DNA of 64,000 nt from Aquilaria yunnanensis. Taxonomy: Eukaryota > Streptophyta > Magnoliopsida > Malvales > Thymelaeaceae. Made by a program: the position numbers and the translations under genes. Where the stretch lies: contig CM077598.1 of the NCBI GenBank assembly GCA_039654915.1, positions 78,210,041 to 78,274,040 on the forward strand, written 5' to 3'. The notes under the pieces are model-generated. The model ran no database searches. It was not told the DNA's origin and saw only the letters and a program-made list of their open reading frames with translations. Within the stretch, counting starts at the first letter, position 1, and every line of letters begins with the position of its first letter. Shown piece after piece: positions 1 through 12,000 of this stretch.

Positions 1-960
1 TCACACACACATAGACCATGTTGGATAGAACATAACCAACTATCACAAGCCAATCTATGATGTCTCATAACATCATCCAAATCCTCTCAAAACTCATAGT
101 CCACCATAATTCAACCAAATCCTCTAACTAATGCTATTGCTAGAATCACTCAAATTCTTCAAGCAAACTCATGTTAATAGCATTAATTGATCTTCAAGTC
201 ATAACTCCCTTATCTCAATTCCAAGTAACAAGCAAGAATTAACCTCTTTTCCAATCAACTAAGCTCACCAAAGTATCACCTAAGTTCCAAACAAAAACAT
301 AGACACCAATCATCAAAACCTTGCTTCCTAACCAAAACCCAAGCTCCAAACTAACCAAATAACATGAATTCAATCAAGAAATCATTGGTTAGCTCGTATA
401 AAAAATAGGGGTTGCGAGAAAACACACTTCCAAGCTCCAAACCATGGTTTAATGCTTGAAATGAGCTCCTCCTAGCTTATATACTCTTGATAACTCTTCT
501 TGGCACCAAGAAATCTTGATTTCAAGGTTGAATTGAGAGAAAAATGAGAGTGAGAAGGTTGGAAACAAGATTATGGTAGCCATAGCCTCACTTTCCCCTT
601 CTTAAAGCCTCACTTAACGTCCAAGCCATCAAAGTATTAAGCTTAATGCAATTAAACCCCCATCTTTTGGTACTTAGTTATTCTTGATTAAATTCTTGTT
701 TATTTCTTCCAAGTTTGGGTTAAGGTTGAAAGTTAAGTTATAAAAACTCATTTTAACCACTTGGGACCATGCCCGACTATTCAGGATGCAAAATTACCAT
801 TTTGCCCCTAAACCTCATTTAGTGCCTTATCTTCCTCGGAACTTAGTGAACTTTGCTAAACTTCTCTATGCTTGCTATGTAAACTTGAAATTAGGTTCCA
901 AACTTAATTTTGAAGACTTTACCATCCTCGGGAGTGCCTACTACTAGGAGGTCCATAACA
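1..960 (-). repeat. Element A 3' LTR, partial (window edge)
   Basis: This matches 7228-7632 joined to 18726-19276 in direct orientation. The element-sense start is TGTTATGG at 960, next to the polypurine tract. About 1.4 kb of this LTR should lie before the window. No coding region is supported except the chromodomain frame, which enters it from 961. Confidence 0.9.
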
Positions 961-1229
961 TTCTCCCCTTCTTCTGGAATTTGGTCCCCCAAATTCCGCT
1001 GTAACTCCAGACAAATACTAGGATATCTTTTTAGCGTATCCTCCTCAATCTCCCATGTAGCTTCCTCTTTACTATGGTTAGACCAAAGGATCGTAACCAT
1101 TGTAATCCACTTTGTTCGCAATCTCTTGACTTGCCTATCAAGTATCTGAACAGGTTTCTCCTCGTAGGTCAAGTCTTCCTGAATGGGTATCACTAAGGGT
1201 GAACTACCTGTCCCGGTTCTACTGTGCAT
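891..1229 (-). pseudogene. Chromodomain tail of element A integrase
   Basis: The 112-codon minus-strand frame contains a chromodomain: YEEKPVQILDRQ, then KWITMVTILWSNH, then EEATWE and YP spaced as in plant chromovirus integrases. In such elements the domain directs integration toward modified chromatin. It is followed by an FGDQIPEEGEN-like stretch encoded over the polypurine tract, and the frame ends inside the LTR. It is cut off from the integrase core by stops between 1230 and 1495, so the polyprotein is broken. Confidence 0.85.
961..974 (-). promoter_or_regulatory. Polypurine tract of element A
   Basis: Read on the minus strand this is a purine-rich stretch (GAAGAAGGGGAGAA) that directly abuts the LTR start TGTTATGG. 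It is the expected plus-strand DNA priming site for reverse transcription. Confidence 0.85.
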
Positions 1230-1495
1230 TTTCTGAGTTGACTAATGTGAAACACGTTATGCACTTGAGATAGGTTAGGTGGTAATGCTAACTAATAAGC
1301 AACTTTCCCTATCTTCTCCAATATTTCATAGGGTCCAATGTACCTAGGGGCCAACTTTCCCCCCTGTCCAAAATGATTAACTCCTTTCATGGGTGACACT
1401 TTAAGAAGCACTTTGTCCCCAACTTCAAAACTCAAATCTCTTCTTCTTAAATTTGCATACTTAGTCTGTCGGTCATTGGCTGCCTTAATCCATGC

Positions 1496-2239
1496 CTAGA
1501 TTAACTTGATCTTAGCTGTGGTATTAGCTATGATCTCAGGACCGATAACTACCCTATTTACAGGGTCTACCCAACAATGGGGCGTCATACATCGCCTCCC
1601 ATACAAAGCCTCGTATGGTGCCATACCAATAACAGTTTGATGACTGTTATTATAAGCAAACTCAATCAGCGGTAGATGCTGATCCCAATCACCTCTGAAA
1701 TCAATAGCACACATACATGACATATCCTTTAAAGTCTGAATCACTCTCTCAGATTGCCCATCAGTCTGAGGATGAAAAGCTGTACTAAGACTAACTTTGC
1801 TTCCCAATGCTTCTTGAAAAGCATTCCAAAACTGTGACGTGAACCAAGGATCTCTGTCAGATATAATCTGATCTGGTATCCCATGGAGTCTCACAATCTC
1901 CTTGAGATACAACTGAGCTAACTTCTCCAATGTATACATAATCTTGATAGGTATGAAGTGTGCCAACTTCGTCAGTCGATCGACTACTACCCATATAGCA
2001 TCATGCTGACTCCGGGTATTCGGTAACCCCACTAGGAAATCCATAGTAATGGACCCCCATTTCCTCACTACAAGAGGTAAACTCTGAAGTGTGCCTGCTG
2101 GTTTCTGATGTTCAGCTTTAACCATTTGGCATGTTAGACACTTTGCCACATGTCCTGTTACATCTCTTTTTAGTCCTAGCCGCCAGAAATGTGTCTTCAG
2201 ATCATGATACATCTTACTAATACCAGGGTGAATATTCAA
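1496..2239 (-). pseudogene. Integrase core of element A
   Basis: This 247-residue frame holds the zinc-binding end (CLTC preceded by His residues) and the catalytic core. The Asp of TMDFLVGLP, the Asp of ISDRDPWF and the Glu of GQSERVIQ form the D,D,E triad. NNSHQTVIGMAPYEALYGRR is the usual chromovirus signature downstream. The core itself is open, but stops separate it from RNase H upstream and from the chromodomain downstream, so the gene is inactive as a polyprotein. Confidence 0.88.
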
Positions 2240-2269
2240 AGTACTAGTATGTGCCTCCTATAGGACTTC

Positions 2270-3103
2270 CTACCTAAGTCCATCCACATTCGGTACATAG
2301 AGATGATCTCCATAATGTAGTATTTCATCCTTGTATCTAAATTCTTTCCTCATAGTACCAAGTTTCACTTCTCCTGAAATTTTCTTCAACAATGGATCTT
2401 TTATCTGAGCTTCCTTAACTCTAACTAACCAACCTAATTGCACTTCTAGAACGTAGACTAGGGATTTTTCTCGGCTTTGCCATAATTTATGCAAAACTAA
2501 GAAACAATCCCTCAGCACTCCTTCAAAGGAGTTCGTAGCCTGATCCTTAGATAGGATAATTCTTGTGTACTTTCAGCTTAATGCATCTGCTACCACATTT
2601 CTTTTACCAGCACAGTACTAAATTGAATAATCATAATCTTTGATGTATTCAATCCATCGTCGTTGTCTCATATTTAGATCCTCCTGAATAAATAGATACT
2701 TCAAACTCTTGTGATTGGTGAAGATCCTGAATTACCTCCCCATCAAATAATGTCTCCAAAGCTTCAATGCAAAAATTACTGCTGCTAGCTCAAGATCATG
2801 AACAGGATAGTTCAATTCATTAGGCCTCAACTGTCTCAAACCATATGCGATCACTTGACTATCTTGCATTAACACACATCCTAAACCAGAACCTGACGCA
2901 TCTGTGTACACTGTAAAAGCTCTGTTCTGATCCGGTAGAATAAGTGCAAGTGTACTAGTCAATATTTCCTTCAATTCCATATAAGCTTCTTCACACTTTG
3001 GTGTCCAGTTAAATTTCTGAGTTTTCTTGGTCAAGGCCATTAATGGTACAGCTATCACAGAGAATTTCTCTATGAATCGTCTATAGTAACCTGCCAAACC
3101 CAA
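2270..3103 (-). pseudogene. RNase H region of element A
   Basis: Frame 2732-3103 begins with [10 protein letters not shown], the RT connection typical of gypsy pol, and continues into RNase [17 protein letters not shown] supplies the first catalytic Asp, and [10 protein letters not shown] the Glu helix. Frame 2270-2518 is the linker to the integrase N-terminus. Stops and frame changes at about 2519-2731 break the domain. Confidence 0.8.
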
Positions 3104-3184
3104 GAAACTTCTAACTTTTGTAACTTTAGTTGGTCTCTTCCACTCAACTACCGCTTGAACCTTCTCAGGAACAACTAAAAAACC

Positions 3185-4351
3185 CTAAGCACTGATAATG
3201 TGCCCCAAAAACTGAATCTTTTCAGACCAAAACTCACACTTAGACAACTTTGCATGGTACTGATTATCATTCAGCACTTGCAAAACTATTCTAAGGTGCC
3301 TTTCATGTTCTAATGAAGACTGTGAATATACCAAAATGTCATCAATGAAAACTTCAACAAACTGATCCATAAATGGTTTAAAGATCCGATTCATAGCTTC
3401 CATAAACACTACTGGAGCAATCGTCACACCAAACGGCATAACTGTGTATTCATAGTGCCCATAACTTGTTCTGAAGGCAGTTTTCGGGATATCTTCCTCC
3501 TTAACTCTGATTTGAAAGTATCCAGACTGGAGGTCAATCCTAGAAAACACTTTCTCTCCCCTAAGCCTATGAAACAGATCATCAATTATAGGAAGCAGAT
3601 ACTTATTCTTGATTGTTACTGCATTCAACTTTCTATAGTCGATGAACAATCTAAAAGTTTCATCCATTTTCTTCACAAACAACATCGGAGCTCCCCACGG
3701 TGACACACTAGGCCTTATAAAGCCTTTCTCTAGCAGTTCCTCCAACTGCTTCTTTAACTCATCCATCTTAGGAGCTGACATCCTATAAGGTGGTATTGAG
3801 ATAGGCTCAACCCCTGGCTGTAGATGGATTACAAACTCAGTATCCCTCTTGGGTGGTAACCTAGGTAACTCTACTGGAAACACTTCAGGAAACTGATTGG
3901 CTACAGGAATCTTCTCAAGTTTCTCCTCTATGGCCACCCCATTCAATGAATAATACTCTTCTTCACTAACTAGAGGGATGGTATCCATAAGTCTAAGATG
4001 CAAATTCTTAGCACTAGACGCCAATCCTCCTGTGCAAGTCACTCTAACTCCCAGAGCATCAGTAATGTCAACTGAGTGATTCGCACATTCAATTTGCGCC
4101 TTATGCTTAGTTAGCCAATCCATTCCCAACACTAGGTCATAGGACCTTAATTCTATCACCCATAACTCGCAACAGAAATCATGGCCACCTAATTGAAAGT
4201 GATACCTAGTAACCACTTCATTGGCCAATTTAAAACTCCTCCCTGCAGTCCTGATGAGTCTCAACTCACCTGAGATTTCTCGTTGCAATTTAAACTTTTC
4301 TACCAAAGCAGATGATATCACTAAAAGAATAGCTCCTATATCAAAAAGCAC
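3185..4351 (-). pseudogene. Protease and reverse transcriptase of element A
   Basis: The 388-residue frame starts at the protease active site, where the usual DTG reads DIG (MLFDIGA), so the catalytic Thr is lost. LVLGMDWL follows as in retropepsins. RT begins near residue 175: [39 protein letters not shown] and the polymerase box FIDDILVYS are all visible. The RT active site is intact within this piece, but the frame closes at 3185 before RNase H. Confidence 0.88.
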
Positions 4352-5649
4352 TATAACACTACCGTTCTAAAAAGTAAAATTACCTCCAACGGTGACTGGT
4401 TCTCTAGTCACCTGACTCGCCAGGGTGAAAACCCTCGGCTCAACTGCTACTACGGCTACACCAGGTCGATTTCCTATGCTATGGGGTACAGTGGGCAAAT
4501 TCCTGGGCGGACCTGAAAAAGGTCGAGCCCTCATGTAATCTCTCGCCCAATGTCCTCTCTGGCCACAGATATTGCAAATATTTGACCCTAGTGTACATGG
4601 TCTTCCACCATGAAACCGTCTGCACCTAAGCCAAAGCTCGTCTTTCTTCTCTTGAACGGACCTTGGCTTTCAACCATCTATCGTTTCTCGGCACTCTTTC
4701 CTAGGTTGGCTGGTCCAACCTTCACCTTTTTACTAGGTGTCCTTGAGTCCTCAAATTCCTATTCTAAGGATAATGCTTTCTAGACCAGTTGGCGATAGCT
4801 TTTGATATCCACTGTCGCCATATACCTTCTAAGCACAGGTTTCAAAGCTTGAAAGAACTTCTTAGCCTTCAACTCATCATTACCAACCATGTATGGAGCA
4901 TACTGAATAAGTGAGTTATAACACTGCTCATACTCCCGCACAGACATTTCTCCCTACACTAGGTTCTTAAACTGAATCCTCCTTTGGTCTTGTGTAGCGT
5001 CACTAATATATTCCTGTCTGAACTTCTTCTCAAAGTCTGACCACTTGAGCACCTTTTTCTTGTGCTCTGGTTGGGTACCATTACTCTCCCTCAGCATCTC
5101 CATCACATCATCCCACCATAAACTAGCCTTTCCTCTAAAAAAGAAAGGTACTAGGGTCATCCTCTATTCAGACTCATAGCCTCCACAAGTAAAAAGTCAG
5201 TTCATCCTAGACAGCCAATATTCTGCTCGATCAGGATCACCTGTTCCATCAAAGTTTAGTGGATCCACAGTCTTAAATTTCTCTAGCAATTTCATTTGGT
5301 ATAGGGTGTCTCCCCTTCTTGGAGCCTCCGTAACTTCTGGCTCCTCCTCCTCCTGAACATGATTTCTCCGTTCATGAGCCCTAGGCACTTGCTACTGCTC
5401 AGCATGCCTTTCTTGATCCTGGTGTACATCATTTTCCTCTCGAGCAACATCTCTGTCCTCACAATCTCTAAACATCTCAGTCACAATAGTATTCATACCC
5501 TGTGCCACTTGGGCCATAGTCTGTGTCAACCCCCGTAGTACCCTGGATATTTCATCCAACCTTGCCATAATTTGGCCACTAGAACCCTCACCAGGTTCCC
5601 TAGTTCCCCTTGATGTTCCTGACCTAGTGTCAACCATAGCAACCTGCAA
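4352..5649 (-). pseudogene. Gag of element A, fragmented
   Basis: Three adjoining minus-strand frames (5392-5649, 5197-5388, 4954-5160) give an N-terminal region, then FDGTGDPDRAEYWL, then ASLWWDDV with FEKKFRQEYI, the retrotransposon gag core. The nucleocapsid knuckle lies near 4534-4579: CNICGQRGHWARDY keeps C, C and H but has Tyr in place of the last Cys. Stops separate the pieces, so this is a pseudogene. Nothing else coding is seen between gag and protease. Confidence 0.78.
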
Positions 5650-5760
5650 CCAAAGCCAAATAACATTCCCCAGATGTTGGCCAGTACTAACTTCCTAGCA
5701 CATGGGCATTCCAATCTAGACATCAGTCTTAGCCTCTAATATCTATGAAATGAGCTCTAA

Positions 5761-5772
5761 GCTCTGATACCA
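5761..5772 (-). promoter_or_regulatory. Primer-binding site of element A
   Basis: On the minus strand this reads TGGTATCAGAGC, the classic complement of initiator-methionine tRNA. It lies five bases inside the LTR boundary at 5778. Confidence 0.93.
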
Positions 5773-5777
5773 AAAAC

Positions 5778-7632
5778 TGACACGGCCGTCCCTAGCCTCT
5801 GCCCAAGAAGCCCTGTGAGAGTTGGTCTCATGGTGGTTGCAAATGGCTAGTTGTATATGTGGGCGGATTAAAATACCATGATACTAGTTGAGTATCCTAG
5901 AATATGCAGGATGTATGCTCTTCATGCTTTGACCTGGATTAATAAAAACATAAAGCATTAACTTGGCCAAGTAATTTCTACAAAAAATAAGTAGAAATAG
6001 CCAAAGCATACAAATCAACATTTATGTGAGTTTACTACACATAACAACTTGTGGGGGCATTCATACATAAAGTAGACTAATGCCCTCACCCAAGAGCAAC
6101 CTTAGAGTCTAGGACTCTTCATAACATAGACTCTGGAGGCAACTAGAGTACTATATATATACAAGCCTCAACTGAGATCTTCTTGATCTAACTCTCACCT
6201 TGGATATGAATCCCAGTGGCGAGTCTCAAAATCCCTTTGTCCAAGTGCTACTAGGCTCTACAGCCAAAAGAATGCTCTAGTTAGTACTGTTACTTGACCA
6301 ACAAACCATCTAAGTTACCCATGTAGACTAGAATCACCAGGATTCTCAAGTACAATACATGTGCACAAAAAGCCACTACTACAATAACCCTCAACGGTTA
6401 TCCGATCTAACAACTTCTAAATCTGCACAACATAACTAGGGAGTGAGAACATGGCTTTCTCAGTAAAGGTTCTTCAATGTACCTGCAAGAAAATTACTAA
6501 GGACACCACATATGATAACATATGTAACCTTCTGTGAGCTCATACAGCCTGAGGGTCTAATATATGCATATATTTAGGTCCCTTAAGACCTCTCCTCATC
6601 CTTGTCCTTAAACTACAAGGCATTGCCTTGCCTACTAGCAAGCTGCGCTTGCCAGCCGCCAGCCTAACTAGTTATAAATCACTAGTTGAACCTCTCCTTT
6701 AGTATGTTATGCAAGGGAATTATGGTGTGACTATTGTAGACTAGGTGCGCTAAGGTTTCACCTTGCAACCTCATGGCTACGGCATGGCTAGGTCACCAAG
6801 GGTTTTAAGCCTTTCACCCAAGCTAATGGTACTTAGTTAAGCTCATTTATGACTAGTTTCCTTGCTTATGGCTCAAGTAACCATAAAATCTTTCAAACCT
6901 TAAGGAAATGATTAAGTCTTTACGGACTTTTGGAAGTCTCGGAGTACCCCCGGTATACTTAGGTCCCAAGGCACCCTAAGAACTCCCTTAGGTCTCACCT
7001 CGATCATCCTAGAAAAATGTGAGAAATTCTGCCATTTTGCTTGTGGCGATGTGTCAACATAATTGGTAATGTTCAGACCACATTTGAACAATTGGTGATG
7101 TGTCGCGAACTGGTGCACGAAATTGGCAACGTGTCAACAATCTGTGAATCTGCAGAATTGCCATGCATTTTATTGCTATGATCTTTGGACTCTTAGCAAA
7201 CATACTTGGAAAGCCTCAAAATTTCACACACACATAGACCATGTTGTGTAGAACATAACCAACTACCACAAGCCAATCTATGATGTCTCGTAACATCATC
7301 CAAATCCTCTCAAACCTCATAGTGCACCACAATTCAACCAAATCCTCTAACTAATGCTATTGCTAGAATCACTCAAATTCTTCAAGCAAACTCATGCCAA
7401 TAACATTAATTGGTCTTCAAGTCATAACTCCCTTATCTCAATTCCAAGTAACAAGCAAGAATTAACCTCCTTTCTAATCAACTAAGCTCACCAAAGTATC
7501 ACCTAAGTTCCAAACAAAAACATAGACACCAATCATCAAAACCTTGCTTCCTAACCAAAACCCAAGCTCCAAACTAACCAAATAACATGAATTCAATCAA
7601 GACCTCATTGGTTACCTGGTATAAAAAATAGG
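5778..7632 (-). repeat. Element A 5' LTR, left part
   Basis: It starts TGACACGG beside the primer site and is non-coding AT-rich DNA. From about 7228 onward it repeats the window start in direct orientation. It breaks at ATAGG (7628-7632), where A2 inserted, and continues at 18726. Total LTR length is about 2.4 kb. Confidence 0.9.
7628..7632. other. Target-site duplication of A2, left copy (ATAGG)
   Basis: ATAGG precedes the A2 terminus TGATAGCC and recurs at 18721-18725 after the A2 terminus GGCCATCA. The uninterrupted A LTR at 406-412 has a single ATAGG. Confidence 0.95.
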
Positions 7633-8511
7633 TGATAGCCAAAGGCTATCGCCTCTATCTGGCCGAACTCCCTACCACAAGAATGGCCAGAAGAGACTGG
7701 CGATACCCGAGTGAAAATGGGATCATACACCTCGGGAGATAGCCGAAGAGCTCCGAGCCCGGCACGCCAGGAAACTTGAGGATACTACTAGCCAGCCCGA
7801 GGTTGCAAACAGATCACCTTCAGAAAAGAGGCACCAGCTATTGCGGGCCGAACATGATCTCCCCGAAGGCGGAACTCCCTGAAGATGGGATCCCCCGAAC
7901 TGGGTGCGTGTTTCCCGAAGAGGCACCATCCGTACCAAAGGATGACCTCGCCCAGGGACCTCGGGAGTACGGCAGGAGCATTTAAGGAAGCATTTAAGGA
8001 AGCCTCTGACACGTCCTTTCACAGACGTCATAAAGCCACCTCAATAGGTGCTCTGGCACGCTGACGCCATCAAAATCACATAATGGCCCATCTCAGCACA
8101 AGGCTCAAGGCAACTTGCTACCAGCTATCTGTCCCCTATGCCCAGAAACTCAGGGAACATCCGACCGAACACGTGTCGCGATCTGAACAGGCTAGGTACT
8201 CCTATAAATACCAGGAAATAAATACTTGGCAGGAGGTTGGTGGAAAAAAGGTCTGACTCCCAGACTCTGGGAAAATCACCAGGCAAGACTCTTGAGCCCC
8301 TTTGTGCTATTTCCTCTGCCTTTTCTCAGCCACCACTGACTTGGGCGTCGGAGGCTCCCCCCCCGGAAACACATTTCGGGGGCCTCCTAACCCACTTTTT
8401 CTGAGCATCTCAGGTATTCTCCCTTGGGCGCACCATCCTCCAGGCATTCTTCCTCCTAGAAGTCTCTCCAACAGTCACCATGACTCTAAACGATGAGGCC
8501 CATGGCCATCA
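7633..8511 (+). repeat. A2 5' LTR
   Basis: This 879-bp copy starts TGATAGCC and ends GGCCATCA, identical in extent to 17842-18720. The first bases form a perfect inverted repeat, GATAGCC-AAA-GGCTATC. The gag ATG (8480) lies 32 bases before its end. Open frames in both LTR copies, such as about 100 codons on the minus strand near 7723-8031, are not supported as genes. Confidence 0.96.
8170..8210 (+). promoter_or_regulatory. A2 LTR core promoter (G-box and TATA box)
   Basis: CACGTG at 8170-8175 is followed by CCTATAAATA with TATAAATA at 8203-8210. The same pair occurs in the 3' LTR near 18379-18419 and in the F LTRs. These are the expected sites for transcription of the element RNA; the G-box suggests bZIP/bHLH control, which is inference. 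Confidence 0.7.
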
Positions 8512-9001
8512 TTTGGTGCCGTCTGTGGGAAACCGCTCTGAGATTGCCGTCGTTGAAACTCGGCGTTCTAAGGACAAGGGACTCCCGAGGTCCCCGTCCG
8601 TGCCTGAGACACAACCGGCTGCTGAGCAAACACTCCCAGGGACTTCTGCGTCCGAGGAAGACCGCCCTCTAGTAATCACTATGAGCTTTATGAGGGAGTT
8701 TCAGCGTTCGGTCGTGGCTGAAATGACACAGCAGATCGACCAAAGGTGGTCACAGCAGACACAGGCCCAAAGACCTCCCTCACCTGCACGCCTTCGGGAG
8801 AAAAGTCAGAGGTCGACCCATCGCAGTTCGGGAAGCGTAGACCCACGCGAAAAGTCATCCATGGAGAGTATACCCCTCGGGAAATGGCCTGTGGGAAAAA
8901 CTGGGTCCAAACGACCGAAAGTCCCACGGCGAAAGAGTTCGTCGCCTGAGGTGAGGTCCGTATCCCCTCAGCGCCGAACTCGCTCCCCGAAGAGGCGCTG
9001 A
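8480..9001 (+). pseudogene. Gag N-terminal extension of A2, ended by a nonsense codon
   Basis: The frame opens at an ATG inside the 5' LTR and reads through the primer site. It encodes 173 residues, ending in an Arg/Ser/Pro-rich basic tract (RRTRSPKRR). It is in the same frame as the main gag-pol frame at 9038, separated by TGA at 8999-9001. The tract RSP resumes just after the stop, so a CGA-to-TGA change is likely. B carries a homologous extension, conserved in MSF(M/L)R(E/D)FQRSVVAEM. The function of this basic extension is unknown. Confidence 0.75.
8514..8530 (+). promoter_or_regulatory. Primer-binding site of A2
   Basis: TGGTGCCGTCTGTGGGA lies two bases after the LTR; B has TGGCGCCGTCTGTGGGA at the same place. 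It begins with TGG, the complement of a tRNA CCA end. I do not assign the tRNA. The site lies inside the gag reading frame. Confidence 0.85.
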
Positions 9002-9037
9002 CGATCTCCCTTCCCTGAAGAAGGGCCTAGCACCACC

Positions 9038-12000
9038 GTGCTTATGGAGAGGATATTAGCACGGCTAGATAGGGTGGAGAAACAAATGGCCAGAAAACCC
9101 GTTTGGGACAGGTTCACGGGAGCCTTCTGCGAAGATGGGTCCCCGTTCACCCGGACCGTGGCCGAGGCAGCCATGCCAGGTGACTTAAGAGTACCTCGGT
9201 TGGAGATTTATGATGGCCGTACCGATCCACAGGCCCATCTGACGAAGTACAGATGCAGCATGATAATGCACGGTGCTGACGACGCTACCATGTGTAAGTG
9301 CTTCGAAGTCACCCTCACAGGGCCAGCAGCTGCATGGTACAATTCATTGCCTTCAGGGACCATCACTGAGTTCCAGGAGTTATCCACGGCCTTCACGCAG
9401 CAATTCATTGGGAGTCGACCTACTGCAAAGATGCCTGTCCAGATGTTCGACATAGAGCAGAGGAACGGAGAAACCATCCGAGACTATGTCGAAAGATTCA
9501 ACAGGGAAGCTCTTAGCGTCCCCGACTTTTGGCCCAAAGTCCGCATTCTTGCCATGACACGGGGCCTTCGGCGAGACTCACAGCTGTTCTACGAGTTCTC
9601 AAAGGACCCTCCGGAGACCCTCGGAGAATTTTACCGAAGGGCAGAACAGCACATGACCGCCGAGGAGCTACGAATGGCTGGGCCGAAGTCCGCTCACCAC
9701 CGCGCCGAAGGGTCCAATCAACAAGCTCGGCATCTGACCGAACAGGCGGGGCGACCTCGGACGATGCGTGGAAGGAAACCCCAAAGTTTCACACCACTAA
9801 GCACTACACGGACCAACATCCTCATGGCGCTGGAAAGGCAAGGGACGCAGATTCGGCGACCAAGGGCCATGACCGCCGATAATAAGAAGAATGCCAAGAA
9901 GTTCTACCAGTTTCATCGCGACCACGGTCATGACATCGAAGACTGCTTCCAGCTAAAGAAGTACATAGAGTCGCTGATAAAGCAGGGCCAACTTCAGAAA
10001 TACTTGCGGATGCCATCCCCGAAAGGCAGAAAAATGGAGGAAGAAAGGGCTGAAGATGAGGACTATGACTCCGACAGGCGGAGAAACCGAAGTCCAAAAA
10101 GGCGCCCTCCACCTCCGACAGGGGTTATCCAAACAATCACCACGGGGCTCCCATCCTCGGAAAGAAAGTGGAAGGCCAGAGAAATTGCAGTTATGGAATA
10201 TCAAAATCCAGCAAAGAAGCTGGCCCGCAAAGATGGATCCACCGTCATTTTTCCCCACGACGATCCGCTGCTGATCATGGCGAGGATAGGGAACTGGGAC
10301 GTCAAAAGGGTGCTGCTTGATGACGGATCAAATGCGGACGTCCTATTCTCGCACTTACTGCCGAGCTTGGGCATCTCCAGCAGCGAGCTTAAGCCAGTCA
10401 CCTCACCAACCTTCGGGGTGGGACCATCCGAACTGCCCGTTCTCGGATGGATCGACCTCCCACTGATGATGAGAGGGACTTTGGTAGACGGAACAGCTGA
10501 GTTGTACGCCTCCACAATCGCGAGGTTTATTTTCATGGACGTCCCGTCCTCATACAACGCCATCCTTGGAAGGCAGACACAGGGAAACCTGCACATTCGC
10601 CCTGATGTGAAGTACTTGATTGTCACATTCGCCACCAAGGATGGAGATGCAGAGATCTTCATAGACCAGGCCGAGGTAAGAAAGGTGTTTGTGAAAGCGC
10701 GAAAGGCCCCTGCGAGCAACTTCGCACAAACAATGGAGGCAAAGGCGCCAGAAAAAGGCAAAGAAGAAGATCTCGCAAAAGCGGAAATGGTAACAGTGGA
10801 ACTTATCCCAGGACAATCTACCCGAATAGGGAAGAGCTTGGCCGAAGGTGAGAAGGAAAACCTTGTATCTTTTCTGCTGAAAAATAAAGATCTGTTTGCC
10901 TACTCGCCGAAAGATATGCCAGGAGTAAACTCTGGCATAATACAGCATAGCCTCAAAGTAAGCCTGAAAGCAAAACCTGTCCGGCAAAAGAAACGAAGCA
11001 TCTCAGCCCACAAGAGCAACTTTGTCAAAATCGAGGTCCAGCGTCTGTTAGATGCCAAAGTCATCAGGGAGGTGAAGTACCCCGAATGGTTAAGCAACGT
11101 GGTCATTGCCACAAAAGAAGGTAGCAGCAAACTCCGGATGTGCATCGACTTCAGAAACTTGAACGATGCTTGCCCGAAAGACTCATACCCTCTGCCGCCA
11201 ATAGATCAACTGGTAGATTCAACTGCCGAATATGGGCGCCTAAGTTTCCTGGACGCCTTCAGTGGCTACCATCAAATAAGGATGGACCCCGAATATGAAG
11301 AAAAAACCACCTTCATCACCGAGGGAGGAACATACTGTTATGTCAGGATGCCCTTCGGGCTCAAAAATGCAGGAGCCACCTACCAAAGGTATAACAAGGT
11401 CTTTAAAGACCAAATGGGGAGAAACATGGAGGTGTATGTTGATGATATGATAGTCAAGAGCAAACTGACTAGCTATCACGTTGCAGATCTAGAGGAAACC
11501 TTCCAAAAGCTCAGAGCCTTCGGGATTCGGCTCAATCTTGAAAAGTGCATCTTTGGGGTAACCTCGGGAAAATTCCTTGGGTACATGGTATCCGAAAGAG
11601 GCATTGACGCTAACCCCGAGAAGATTAAGGCACTGCTTGTGTTCCAAACTCCTGCCACAGTCAAAGATGTGCAGAGGCTCACCGGAAGAAAAACCTCCCT
11701 GAGCAGATTTATTTCTAGGTACGGAGATAGGTGTCGACCTTTCTTCAAAGTCCTCACAAAGGCAGCAAAAATGGAAGGCGACCTCGGAAGGAATGATCAC
11801 CCTTGGGGTGAAGATTGCCAAAAGGCCTGGGAAGAACTCAAAGTCTACTTGGCTAGCCTGCCGACTCTGCGACAACCTCGGGAGGGAGAACCCCTCGTTT
11901 TGTACCTCGCCGTCACGGAGAAAGCTGTAAGCTTGGTCCTCGTGAAAGAAGAAGGGCCAAAGCAATGGCCAGTCTATTACGTCAGCAAATCCCTGCATGG

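Noticed and set aside
7723..8031. 102-codon frame repeated at 17932-18240
   Set aside because: It lies inside the two A2 LTRs, so repetition follows from LTR identity. No protein features.
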